Positions 52,292 to 60,562 of a stretch of DNA of 64,000 bases are shown here, in pieces. Made by a program: the position numbers and the translations under genes. The stretch lies in contig REDL01000082.1 in the NCBI GenBank assembly GCA_007693505.1, positions 62,001 to 126,000 on the forward strand, read 5' to 3'. This stretch comes from Desulfovibrionales bacterium (GTDB lineage Bacteria > Desulfobacterota > Desulfovibrionia > Desulfovibrionales > Desulfonatronaceae). The notes under the pieces are model-generated. The model was not told the DNA's origin. It searched no databases and saw only the letters and a list, made by a program, of their open reading frames with translations. Every line of letters begins with the position of its first letter. Within the stretch, counting starts at the first letter, position 1.

Positions 52292-53035
52292 TCAGCACAC
52301 GCAGTCCGGACTTCTCTCCTTCCCCGGAGCATCCGCTTGTCCCGGCATCGTGAAAATCCGGTCGGCCACGGCACTTCGGACCTGCTCATCGTGAAAAATG
52401 CCCACCACCGCGGTTCCCGTGGCCTTGGCCTCCAGGATCATCCGGATCACTACGTCCCGATTTTCTGCATCCAGGGAGGCCGTGGGCTCATCCAAAAGCA
52501 AAACCGGACATTCCCGGGCAAAGCCCCTGGCGATATTCACCCGTTGCTGTTCCCCTCCGGAAAAGGTCTTGGGGGCCAACGACCACAGGTGGGGTCCAAT
52601 ATTCAACCGAGACAGAATTGCTTGGGCTGTTTGACGGGCCAAGTCCCTGCTCCGCCCGTTGAACTGGGCCGCCTCGGTGACGATATCCACGGCACTGACA
52701 CGGGGAATGACACGGAGAAACTGGCTGACATAGGCAATGGTTCCGCGACGGACGTGTTGGATCCATCGCGGTGGTGCCGAAGCCAGGTCGATATATGCAT
52801 TTTCGTGCAACACGAAGATACTGCCCATGTCCGGCTTGTAATTGCCGTACAGGGAACGCAGCAGAGAGGACTTGCCGGTGCCGCTGGCCCCGGCCAGGGC
52901 CAAGCATTCCCCGGCGGCAACCTGCAGATCCAGATCCTGGAACACATTGATCCGCACTCCACCCTGGTGATGCAGGACAAAGGACTTGCCCAGCCCCTGA
53001 ACACGAATTCGCAGCAATGCCATAGTTGTGGTCAT
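52292..53035 (-). CDS. phnL: C-P lyase ABC-type subunit PhnL
   Basis: A 247-residue ABC ATPase-like protein with GASGTGKSS, FSGGEQQRVNIARG and LLLDEPTASLDAENR. PhnL acts with PhnGHI in forming ribose 1-phosphonate 5-triphosphate; it is not a transporter. Its ATG overlaps the phnK stop by 1 bp. Confidence 0.93.
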   Translation of the reverse strand: MTTTMALLRIRVQGLGKSFVLHHQGGVRINVFQDLDLQVAAGECLALAGASGTGKSSLLRSLYGNYKPDMGSIFVLHENAYIDLASAPPRWIQHVRRGTIAYVSQFLRVIPRVSAVDIVTEAAQFNGRSRDLARQTAQAILSRLNIGPHLWSLAPKTFSGGEQQRVNIARGFARECPVLLLDEPTASLDAENRDVVIRMILEAKATGTAVVGIFHDEQVRSAVADRIFTMPGQADAPGKERSPDCVC

Positions 53036-53922
53036 TACGCCTCCAGAATCGACGCAACCAGCAGTTGCGTATACGGGTGGTGAGGATCATCCAGAACCTG
53101 GTCCGTCAACCCGCTCTCCACAACCCGTCCGCACTGCATCACCAGCAGCCGGTCCGCCAGGAGTCGGGCCACGCCCAGGTCGTGGGTCACCAGGATCACG
53201 GCCAGATGCAGCTCGGAACACAGCGAGCGCAACAGGTCCAGCAGACGAGCCTGCACCGAGACGTCCAGACCGCCGGTGGGCTCGTCCATGAACATCAACC
53301 TGGGCTTGGTCACCAGATTCCGGGCGATCTGCAGGCGCTGCTGCATGCCCCCGGAAAAGTGCAGGGGGAGGTCGTCGATCCGATCGCCATTAATTTCGAC
53401 CTTGCGCATCCAGGTCAGGGCCTCATCCCGGATAGCCCCGTAGTTGCGCTGCCCCAGGCTCATCAGCCGCTCCCCAATGTTCGCCCCGGCACTGACGCCC
53501 AGACGCAATCCGTCCCGAGGATTTTGGTGCACCAGCCCCCACTCCGTGCGGTGCAGCTGGCGCAGGACATGCTCGGGGGAGGTAAAGACATCCATCTCGC
53601 CAAACGTCGGCGAACAATAGCTGGTGCGGCCATTGTCGGCACGGATTCCCGCGCTCAGACAGCGCAATAAAGTGGTTTTTCCGGAGCCGGACTCTCCAAC
53701 AATGGCCAGGACCTCCCCGGGCCAGAGCATAAAGGAAATGTCCCGGCAGGCCGGTGTTCCATTAAAGGATTTGCCCACATCCTCGACAATCAGCAACGGA
53801 TTGTCATCCACGCCCGGAGAGCATGGCTTGCTTGATGCCGTTTTCCGCTCCGTCTCTGCGTCCGGATCTGATTGTTCCGGCACGACTGGATATGGCGCTT
53901 CCTTGTTGATCAACTGGCTCAC
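53035..53922 (-). CDS. phnK: C-P lyase ABC-type subunit PhnK
   Basis: A 295-residue protein. After an unusual N-terminal extension of about 50 residues (rich in Pro, Ser, Glu) the ABC domain shows GESGSGKTT, a Q-loop VHQNPRD, LHFSGGMQQRLQIAR and MFMDEPTGGLD. It binds the PhnGHIJ core. The GTG start at 53922 is preceded by GGAGGTGAAGGC and overlaps the phnJ stop. The extension is longer than in E. coli PhnK. Confidence 0.92.
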   Translation of the reverse strand: MSQLINKEAPYPVVPEQSDPDAETERKTASSKPCSPGVDDNPLLIVEDVGKSFNGTPACRDISFMLWPGEVLAIVGESGSGKTTLLRCLSAGIRADNGRTSYCSPTFGEMDVFTSPEHVLRQLHRTEWGLVHQNPRDGLRLGVSAGANIGERLMSLGQRNYGAIRDEALTWMRKVEINGDRIDDLPLHFSGGMQQRLQIARNLVTKPRLMFMDEPTGGLDVSVQARLLDLLRSLCSELHLAVILVTHDLGVARLLADRLLVMQCGRVVESGLTDQVLDDPHHPYTQLLVASILEA

Positions 53923-54842
53923 GCCTTCACCTCCCGTGTTTCCCGGCCATTCTCCGGGACAACCGCGGTTGGTCCGGAGTCTTCGGTCTCCCGACGGGAG
54001 CGGCAATAATCGCTGTCCGAGCAGACGAACATCCGCTTGCCGCGGTCATCGAGAATGATCTCGTCCAGATAGCTGTTCCGGGAGCCGCACAGACCGCAAC
54101 TTTCCACCCACCTTTGGATTGCAAAGGGATGGTCCTCGAAATCCAGGCTTCTGACCTCTGTGTAGGGCGGGATGGCATAGACCCGGCGCTCCCGTCCGGC
54201 TCCGAAGATCTGCAGGGCCGGGCAGTCGTCCATTTTCGGGTTGTCGAACTTGGGAATAGGCGAGGGGCTCATCACGTACCGGCCCGCCACGCGCACTGGA
54301 TAATCGAAGCTGGTCACGATCCGGCCGTGGCGGGCGATGTCCTCATAAAGCTTGACGTGCATCACGCCGTACTCCTCCTGGGCATGCATCTTCCGGGATT
54401 CCGTTTCCCGGGGCTCCAGCCAGCGCAAGGGCTCGGGCAGAGGGACCTGATAGACGAGAATCTGGTCTTCCCGGAGCGGCGTCTCCGGGATGCGATGCCG
54501 GGTCTGGATGATGGTGGCCTCTGCAGTGCGTTCCGTGGTCCGCACCCCGGCTGTCCGCTGGAAGAACTTGCGGATGGATACCGCGTTGGTCGTATCGTCG
54601 GCCCCCTGATCAATGACCTTGAGCACATCGTCCCGGCCCAACAGGGCCGCGGTCAACTGGATGCCTCCCGTACCCCAGCCAAAGGGCATGGGCATCTCCC
54701 GGCCAGCAAAGGGGACCTGGTATCCCGGGATGGCCACGGCCTTGAGGATTGCCCGGCGGACCATCCGCTTGGTCTGCTCGTCCAGGTAGGCGAAATTATA
54801 GCCGTCGCCGGAATGCCGTGTCGTCTTGTCCGTGCCGCTCAT
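53919..54842 (-). CDS. phnJ: Carbon-phosphorus lyase, radical SAM subunit
   Basis: A 307-residue protein, the catalytic subunit that cleaves the C-P bond. The cysteine set C249-x2-C252, C274 and C280 matches the cluster and radical cysteines of PhnJ, and a glycyl-radical-site region AIPGYQVPFAG (Gly40) is present. The start at 54842 overlaps the phnI stop (ATGA); a long upstream frame is rejected. Methylphosphonate or similar would give methane and the 1,2-cyclic phosphate. Confidence 0.95.
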   Translation of the reverse strand: MSGTDKTTRHSGDGYNFAYLDEQTKRMVRRAILKAVAIPGYQVPFAGREMPMPFGWGTGGIQLTAALLGRDDVLKVIDQGADDTTNAVSIRKFFQRTAGVRTTERTAEATIIQTRHRIPETPLREDQILVYQVPLPEPLRWLEPRETESRKMHAQEEYGVMHVKLYEDIARHGRIVTSFDYPVRVAGRYVMSPSPIPKFDNPKMDDCPALQIFGAGRERRVYAIPPYTEVRSLDFEDHPFAIQRWVESCGLCGSRNSYLDEIILDDRGKRMFVCSDSDYCRSRRETEDSGPTAVVPENGRETREVKA

Positions 54843-56071
54843 AATGACCCTTCCTCCCCGTCGTCCTGCCCCTTTGCCGCATGAGCGGCCCGCAACCGCC
54901 GGACGATTTCCAGTTCCGCCTGGAAGTCCACGTAATGCGGCAGCTTGAGATGCTGCACAAAGCCCGAGGCCTCCACGTTGTCGCCATGGCTGAGGACGAA
55001 CTCCTGGTCCTGGGCCGGGCCCTTGACGTCCTCGCCGAACTCGTCGTGCCGCAGGGCCCGGTCCACCAGGGCCATGGACATTGCCTTGCGCTCGCAATTG
55101 CCGAAGGCCAGGCCATATCCCTGGGAGAAATGGGCCGGACGATGGGTATCGCCGGAATATTTCCCGAGCATCTGACATTCCGTGAGCAGAATTTCGCCTA
55201 TGCACACTGCAAACCCCAGCTCTTCGGGCACAATCTCAACCTCAACTCGTCCCACACGGATTTCACCGGCAAAAGGATGCATCGAGCCATAGCCGCGTTG
55301 GGTCGAGTAGCCCAGAGCCAGGACAAACCCCTCGTCTGCCCGAGCCAGGCTTTGCAATCGCTGATCCCGAGTCGCCGGAAAGGTCAGCGGGTCCCTGGTG
55401 ATATCCTTGGGTGCGCCGTCATGACCCTGTTGTTCTTCAATCAGGCCCTCGCCGCGCAGGAGTTCGGCAATCGAAGGCATTTCCTTGCTTCCAGGCTCCC
55501 CGAGTGGAAGTGTATCCGCTGTCCGCGAGTCTTGCGGAGCCAGACCCGTCACCATTGGCGACGACCCTTCGGCATCCAAGTTGTCATCCGGTGCCTGCTC
55601 AGCTTCCTGTCCGGGCGCCTGCCCAAGAGGCTCTTTGGACGCCTGCGCAGGAGCCTGTTCAGGGCAGTCCAGCAGCTGGAAATCAAGCAAGCGGTGCGTA
55701 TAGTCGAACGTCGGCCCAAGTAACTGCCCGCCGGGCAACTCCTTGAAGCAGCTGGAAATTCGGCGTTGGACACGCATCTTTCCGGTTTCCACCGGTGTGC
55801 TCACTCCAAAGCGCGGCAGGGTCGTCCGATAGGCCCGCACCAGAAATATTGCTTCCACCAGGTCGCCCTGGGCCTGCTTGACCGCCAAGGCAGCCAGATC
55901 GGGGTCATACAAGGAACCTTCACTCGTCACGCGATCCACGGCCAAGCTCAATTGCTCGCGAATCTGCTTTACACTGATTTCCGGGATATCCGGACTGCCA
56001 CGACGTGCCGCATCCAGAAGTTGGTGGGCATTTTCAATGGCTTTCTCCCCGCCCTTGACCGCTACGTACAC
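54839..56071 (-). CDS. phnI: C-P lyase core subunit PhnI, with long acidic insertion
   Basis: A 410-residue protein; E. coli PhnI has about 354. The extra length lies roughly between residues 135 and 200, in a Gln/Ala/Pro/Glu-rich stretch (EQAPAQASKEPLGQAPGQEA and following). The flanking regions (YVAVKGGEKAIENAHQLL; FSQGYGLAFGNCERKAMSMA) are well conserved. PhnI has nucleosidase activity on ATP/GTP in the complex. GTG start at 56071 with RBS GGGAGG; it overlaps phnH by 10 bp. Confidence 0.92.
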   Translation of the reverse strand: MYVAVKGGEKAIENAHQLLDAARRGSPDIPEISVKQIREQLSLAVDRVTSEGSLYDPDLAALAVKQAQGDLVEAIFLVRAYRTTLPRFGVSTPVETGKMRVQRRISSCFKELPGGQLLGPTFDYTHRLLDFQLLDCPEQAPAQASKEPLGQAPGQEAEQAPDDNLDAEGSSPMVTGLAPQDSRTADTLPLGEPGSKEMPSIAELLRGEGLIEEQQGHDGAPKDITRDPLTFPATRDQRLQSLARADEGFVLALGYSTQRGYGSMHPFAGEIRVGRVEVEIVPEELGFAVCIGEILLTECQMLGKYSGDTHRPAHFSQGYGLAFGNCERKAMSMALVDRALRHDEFGEDVKGPAQDQEFVLSHGDNVEASGFVQHLKLPHYVDFQAELEIVRRLRAAHAAKGQDDGEEGSL

Positions 56072-56679
56072 AAGACCTCCCTCACCATGACGGATCGTGG
56101 CAAACAGACCATTTCTCCGTCGCCGACAAAAATGAAATCCACACCCTGGGGAAACATGGCGCTGTTTGCTGCCACGTATTTCCAGAACCCCGGGAGCGTG
56201 CCCGCAACCCGGATTACCGCCTGATCTCTGACCCCGGGCCCCTGAATCATCGATCCATTACCCGTTTCCAGGGACTCCGCGACAACCACGATCGTTGCGG
56301 AACGGTCCGGATACTCAGGAAGCCCCGGATTAAATTTCCCCAACATTTCCGGATTTATATCCGCATGAACCAGCCCGAATACCGCCTCACTCGGCTGCTC
56401 CACGACCGGACATCCGCAATGAAAGGTCAGAAACTCCCTGAGCACCGCCTTACGGTGATCGTCGCTGAGCCAGATCGGCGTATCAAAATCAGCCAGGGAG
56501 AGCAGAACCGACAGGGCCGCATCAGGAAAACCATGAAAAACCTCAGGTTGAACAGGAACCGACAAACGTTTTCCCGGTCGGGACATGGCCTCAAGCAGCA
56601 CCCGAAACGTGGCCTGGGCATCGTGCACCGGAGAGGAAAAGCCCGCGGGAATACCGCCGGGCCCGGCCAAATTATTCAT
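56062..56679 (-). CDS. phnH: C-P lyase core subunit PhnH
   Basis: A 205-residue protein with PhnH hallmarks: FSSPVHDAQATFRVLLEAMSRPGK near the N-terminus and MFPQGVDFIFVGDGEMVCLPR near the C-terminus. PhnH is required for nucleotide transfer to the phosphonate. Start at 56679 overlaps phnG by 8 bp. It overlaps phnI at its 3' end. Confidence 0.93.
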   Translation of the reverse strand: MNNLAGPGGIPAGFSSPVHDAQATFRVLLEAMSRPGKRLSVPVQPEVFHGFPDAALSVLLSLADFDTPIWLSDDHRKAVLREFLTFHCGCPVVEQPSEAVFGLVHADINPEMLGKFNPGLPEYPDRSATIVVVAESLETGNGSMIQGPGVRDQAVIRVAGTLPGFWKYVAANSAMFPQGVDFIFVGDGEMVCLPRSVMVREVLCT

Positions 56680-57121
56680 GACCGTCCTCACCTCGTACCA
56701 GGGTAAAAAAATCCACCGCTGTGGTCCGCGTGGCCGTGTCCTGCTCCACCCGCCTCGTACGCAACTTGCTTTCCAGGGGGGCAATCAGCTTGGTCTCCAG
56801 TTCCGGTCCGGTCTTCTCGTCCTGAAGCATGGCATCGAAATAGGCCGCGAGTTCGGCATGCTCCCGTGATCTTCCTGCCACGAATCCATATCCCACCAGC
56901 CCCGTCACCGTGCGCACCACACAGCGGGATACCGTCATCTCCCCAAGATTGAAGGCCGCACCATCCCCGCTGATCCGTCCCCGGATCATGACCAGCCCGA
57001 CCTCCGGAGCCCGCAAAAAAGAATACTCGGGACCGGGAAATTGCCCGGCAAAGTGCCGCAAATCATCTCGATCGCTCAGTGCCAATGTGCGCATCCACAC
57101 CTTGCGCTTTTCGTTATCCAT
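56672..57121 (-). CDS. phnG: C-P lyase core subunit PhnG
   Basis: A 149-residue PhnG protein (RAPEVGLVMIRGRISGDGA, NLGEMTVSRCVVR, GYGFVAGRSREHAE). First gene of the operon phnGHIJKLMN and presumably EamA; the coding order matches the core of the E. coli locus. Start at 57121; divergently arranged with phnF with a 105-bp gap. Confidence 0.94.
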   Translation of the reverse strand: MDNEKRKVWMRTLALSDRDDLRHFAGQFPGPEYSFLRAPEVGLVMIRGRISGDGAAFNLGEMTVSRCVVRTVTGLVGYGFVAGRSREHAELAAYFDAMLQDEKTGPELETKLIAPLESKLRTRRVEQDTATRTTAVDFFTLVRGEDGHE

Positions 57122-57178
57122 GACTATCTCTTACCTCGATTCTTGTTGATTCTGAAAGCAACTTTTCCAATCCTTGCA

Positions 57179-57207
57179 ATTTCGGCATGTACTGTAAATT
57201 CCGAAAT
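57179..57207. promoter_or_regulatory. Candidate PhnF operator
   Basis: ATTTCGG at 57179-57185 and CCGAAAT at 57201-57207 form an inverted repeat with a 15-base centre, midway between phnF and phnG. Its position in the divergent gap suits a GntR-type autorepressor. No Pho box was seen in this gap. Confidence 0.4.
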
Positions 57208-57226
57208 CCAGCTTCCGAGACGATCC

Positions 57227-57964
57227 ATGACCACACCTCTGGAACACGGGACCGGAGTCGCCCTTTGGCGACAGATCCAGCAAATTCTTGCATCGGAAAT
57301 CCAGGAACAGCGTTTCCTCCCGGGTAGCAAACTGCCCACGGAGCATACCCTGGCCGCACGATTCGCCGTGAACCGGCATACGGTCCGCCGGGCCCTCTCC
57401 GAGCTGGAAAGCCAGGGGCTTGTGGTCATCGAACAGGGCAGAGGGGCGTTTGTGACCAGCCGGATGGTCCGCTACCACCTTCAGGAACGGGTTCGCTTCA
57501 CCCAGAACCTGCTCAAGCAGAGCATCGCCCCCCAGGGCCGTCTGCTCGAGGCATCGGTCATTCCCGCGGAACAGGATGTCCGTGAGGCCCTCCGTTTGCC
57601 TCCCAAAACAATGGTGAATCGGCTGGTCATCCTACGCGGTACGGACGAACTGCCGTTGAATCTTTGCACGTCGTATTTTCCCCACGATCGGTTTCCCAAC
57701 CTGATCCCGGCCTACAAGGCCGCCTTCTCCGTCACCAAGGCCCTGCAGGCCTGCGGCCTTGACGATTTCATCCGTTTGTCCACCCGGCTCACGGCCCGGA
57801 TGCCCACGGCCCACGAAGCCCGCCTTCTCCAGCAACCCCGCAGCAAGCCGGTGATGGTCAGTGAGGTGATCAACACTGACCTGCACGACGTTCCCGTGGA
57901 GTTGGGGATCGCCCGCTGGGCTGCGGAGCGCGTCGAGTTCTTCGTCCAGCAGGAAACGGGGTAA
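57227..57964 (+). CDS. phnF: GntR-family transcriptional regulator PhnF
   Basis: A 245-residue HutC/GntR-type regulator: winged-helix DNA-binding domain at about 10-75 (LPTEHTLAARFAVNRHTVRR) and a UTRA ligand-binding domain after. In other bacteria PhnF represses phn genes. Start at 57227 lies 105 bp from phnG. It is convergent with the phnE end at 58133. Confidence 0.9.
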   Translation: MTTPLEHGTGVALWRQIQQILASEIQEQRFLPGSKLPTEHTLAARFAVNRHTVRRALSELESQGLVVIEQGRGAFVTSRMVRYHLQERVRFTQNLLKQSIAPQGRLLEASVIPAEQDVREALRLPPKTMVNRLVILRGTDELPLNLCTSYFPHDRFPNLIPAYKAAFSVTKALQACGLDDFIRLSTRLTARMPTAHEARLLQQPRSKPVMVSEVINTDLHDVPVELGIARWAAERVEFFVQQETG

Positions 57965-58132
57965 TCCGGCATGACGTTTGCGATCGCCAAATAAGCTCGC
58001 TCCCCTTGCCGCAGTGGAAACAGGATACTGTTCTTCTGTTGCGATCGTGTGACAAAACAGGTGGCAGGACAGTCGGATTCCATAGACAAATCAAGCTGTT
58101 GTCGTGTCTTTGCCAACGTGGTGCACCATTTT

Positions 58133-59677
58133 CTAGACAATTTTTTTGCGCAGATAAGTGGACAGGTAATCCACAGCCAGGATGACCGCGAAGATCAGCA
58201 GGATAATCGCTATGGCCTGCGGCCAGTTGTACATCCGCATGCTGATGGTCAATTCAAAGCCGATCCCGCCAGCCCCGACAATACCCAAAACCGTTGACGC
58301 CCGGACGTTGCGATCCAGAACGTAGAGATTGTAGTTGTTGAACAGGGGCAGGACCTGGGGAACCACGGCATGGCCGATGCGCTGCAACGGATGCGCTCCG
58401 GTGGCGTCAATGGCTTCCACAACTCGTGGATCGATATTTTCAATCGCTTCAGCGTAAAATTTGCCTAAAAAACCGATGGAACTGAGCATCAGGGCTACGA
58501 CACCGGCAAACGGACCCAGACCAACCGCGACCACGAAAAACAAGGCAAAGAGAATATCCGGCATTGCTCGTAAAAAAGTCGTGACCCCGCTCATTGCCCA
58601 GGTTACCAGTCGAAAACGCATGATGTTGCGCGCCGCCAGGATGCCGATGACGATGGAAGCCAGGACCGCCAATACCGTTCCGGCAATGGCCATGCCCAGA
58701 GTTTCCACCATCAGCCCCAGATACTTCGGCGTTTCGCTGAAATCCGGAGGAATCATGTTCAGGATGATCTCCGCGATCACCGGCAAGCCCCGTAAAAGCC
58801 CCCCCAGCTGGCCAAAAACATTGGGCAGTGAGACGCCGAGCAAGACAAACAACCCACCGAGGATCGGCCAGTCCCAGCGACGGTTCTGCCTCGAGAGAAA
58901 CGTCCCCTTGATTGTTTCCTGACGGACATAGGCGGAGATCCGGTCGATAACCAGAACGACCAGAAAAATGATGATGATCATTGCCGCGACCTGATCGTAC
59001 TGAAACTGGCGCATCCGCCGGAATAGTTCCAGTCCGATTCCTCCTGCACCGACGATGCCCACCGCCACTGTCACCCGGATATTATGATCAAGAATGAACA
59101 GGGTGTATCCGCTGAACAGGGTGGTCAGCTGAGGCAGGATGGAATGGCGAATGACGTGAATGAACAGCGATCCCGTGGAACTTACTGCCTCCACGGGCTT
59201 GCGGTCCACGTTTTCAATAGCCTCGGAAAAAAACTTGCTGGCCAACCCCACGGTATGAATCATGATGGCGATGATACCTGGGAGATTGCCGATCCCAACG
59301 GCCGCGACAAGAATCAGAGCGTAGACCAACTCCGGAATAGACCTGGTCAAGGTGACCAGGCTCTTGAAAAAAGCGTATATCCACTTCGAGGGCGAGGTGT
59401 TCGTCGCTGCCAGAAAGCCGATGGGCAGGGAAATCAGCGTTCCGAGAAACGTTCCCCAGACCCCGATGACGATGGTTTCCCACATCAGGGAAAGGTAACG
59501 CCGCCAGAACGTGAAATTGGGCGGGGTCATCTCCAGGAGCATGTCGCCCATCATCGGCAGCCCTTTGGACAATGCACCAAAGCTGAAGGCCGAAACATTA
59601 AACGCGTAAATCAAGGTAGCCAGACAAAAAACCGGCAAGAGGACTTTTTTCGCAAATGCTCGCAAATGATTGCTCAT
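58133..59677 (-). CDS. phnE: PhnE-type ABC permease, fused double permease
   Basis: A 514-residue membrane protein made of two PhnE-like permeases in one chain. Each half has about six helices and its own coupling loop (EAVSSTG at about 163 and EAIDATG at about 428) and terminal GAGGIG segment. The first phn system in the window uses two separate proteins for the same task. It ends the phnDCE operon and is convergent with phnF. The RBS TTGAGGAG precedes the ATG. Confidence 0.9.
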   Translation of the reverse strand: MSNHLRAFAKKVLLPVFCLATLIYAFNVSAFSFGALSKGLPMMGDMLLEMTPPNFTFWRRYLSLMWETIVIGVWGTFLGTLISLPIGFLAATNTSPSKWIYAFFKSLVTLTRSIPELVYALILVAAVGIGNLPGIIAIMIHTVGLASKFFSEAIENVDRKPVEAVSSTGSLFIHVIRHSILPQLTTLFSGYTLFILDHNIRVTVAVGIVGAGGIGLELFRRMRQFQYDQVAAMIIIIFLVVLVIDRISAYVRQETIKGTFLSRQNRRWDWPILGGLFVLLGVSLPNVFGQLGGLLRGLPVIAEIILNMIPPDFSETPKYLGLMVETLGMAIAGTVLAVLASIVIGILAARNIMRFRLVTWAMSGVTTFLRAMPDILFALFFVVAVGLGPFAGVVALMLSSIGFLGKFYAEAIENIDPRVVEAIDATGAHPLQRIGHAVVPQVLPLFNNYNLYVLDRNVRASTVLGIVGAGGIGFELTISMRMYNWPQAIAIILLIFAVILAVDYLSTYLRKKIV

Positions 59678-59693
59678 GTTCTCCTCAAAAATG

Positions 59694-59733
59694 GCTTCGC
59701 CCTTCCCGCCGCGGGACGGACAAAGGGCGAAGC
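59694..59733 (-). other. Intercistronic stem-loop between phnC and phnE
   Basis: GCTTCGCCCTT at 59694-59704 pairs with AAGGGCGAAGC at 59723-59733 (18-base loop). It lies 33 bp after the phnC stop and 16 bp upstream of phnE on the minus strand. There is no T-run; it may set the relative yield of phnD/phnC and phnE by mRNA stability. Confidence 0.6.
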
Positions 59734-59766
59734 GATGAGGTTCGAAGAAGTGGATATTTTCTGGTT

Positions 59767-60552
59767 TTAGGCCGCGACGGCCAGTTCTTCCTCGAACTGT
59801 CCTCCATAGATGCTTTCCAGAGCCTCCTGCTTTTCAAGCAGCAGCGGATCGCCATCAAAGGCGACCTGACCATCTTTCATGGCGATGACCCGTGAAAAAT
59901 AGTCCTTGACCATGTGGAAATGGTGGATGACCGTGACCACGGTAATGTTGCGCTCCTGGTTTACCTTGTGCAGGAGGTCCAGGATTCGCTGCGAGGTCTT
60001 GGGGTCGAGATTGGCAATGGGTTCGTCCGCAAGCAAGACGGTGGGATCCTGCATCAGGGCGCGGGCTATGGCCACCCGCTGTTTCTGCCCCCCGGATATC
60101 ATGTCCACACGGGCTCCGGCCTTGTCCTTGAGTCCGACAAAGTCCAGGATCTCCATGGCTTTCTTCCGATCACTCTTGCTGAAATACCCAATGGCCGAAA
60201 GGATTATATCCAACGCCTTGTCCTTGGAGCCCAGCGTGCCAGTGAGGACGTTGTGCATCGCGCTGGTCCGTTCCACGAGGTTGAACAACTGGTAGATCAT
60301 GCCCACGTTCTTGCGCAGCTGCCGCAGATTTCCAAGGTTGGCATAATCCACCCTCTGCTCATTGACATAGACATTACCCGCGCTGGGAACGACAAACCCG
60401 TTGACCGTGCGGATCAAGGTCGTCTTGCCGCCTCCAGAGGCCCCGATAACCGCCACGAATTCTCCTTCGTTGATGGTCAGGTTCACCCCTTTCAGAACAA
60501 GTTCGTTGCCGAAACGCTTCTGGATATTTTCAAATCGAATCATGGGTCGCAT
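59767..60552 (-). CDS. phnC: PhnC, phosphonate ABC transporter ATP-binding protein
   Basis: A 261-residue ABC ATPase: Walker A GASGGGKTT, Q-loop YQLFNLVERT, signature ISGGQKQRVAIAR, Walker B LLADEPIANLDPKT, switch HHFH. It is translated from the ATG at 60552 after AGGAG with 7 bp spacing. The frame extends upstream but overlaps phnD. It lies 10 bp after phnD. Confidence 0.92.
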   Translation of the reverse strand: MRPMIRFENIQKRFGNELVLKGVNLTINEGEFVAVIGASGGGKTTLIRTVNGFVVPSAGNVYVNEQRVDYANLGNLRQLRKNVGMIYQLFNLVERTSAMHNVLTGTLGSKDKALDIILSAIGYFSKSDRKKAMEILDFVGLKDKAGARVDMISGGQKQRVAIARALMQDPTVLLADEPIANLDPKTSQRILDLLHKVNQERNITVVTVIHHFHMVKDYFSRVIAMKDGQVAFDGDPLLLEKQEALESIYGGQFEEELAVAA

Positions 60553-60562
60553 GGTCGTTCTC

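Noticed and set aside
57122-57226. Pho box sought upstream of phnG
   Set aside because: No TGTCA-type repeat on either strand; only the inverted repeat attributed to PhnF.
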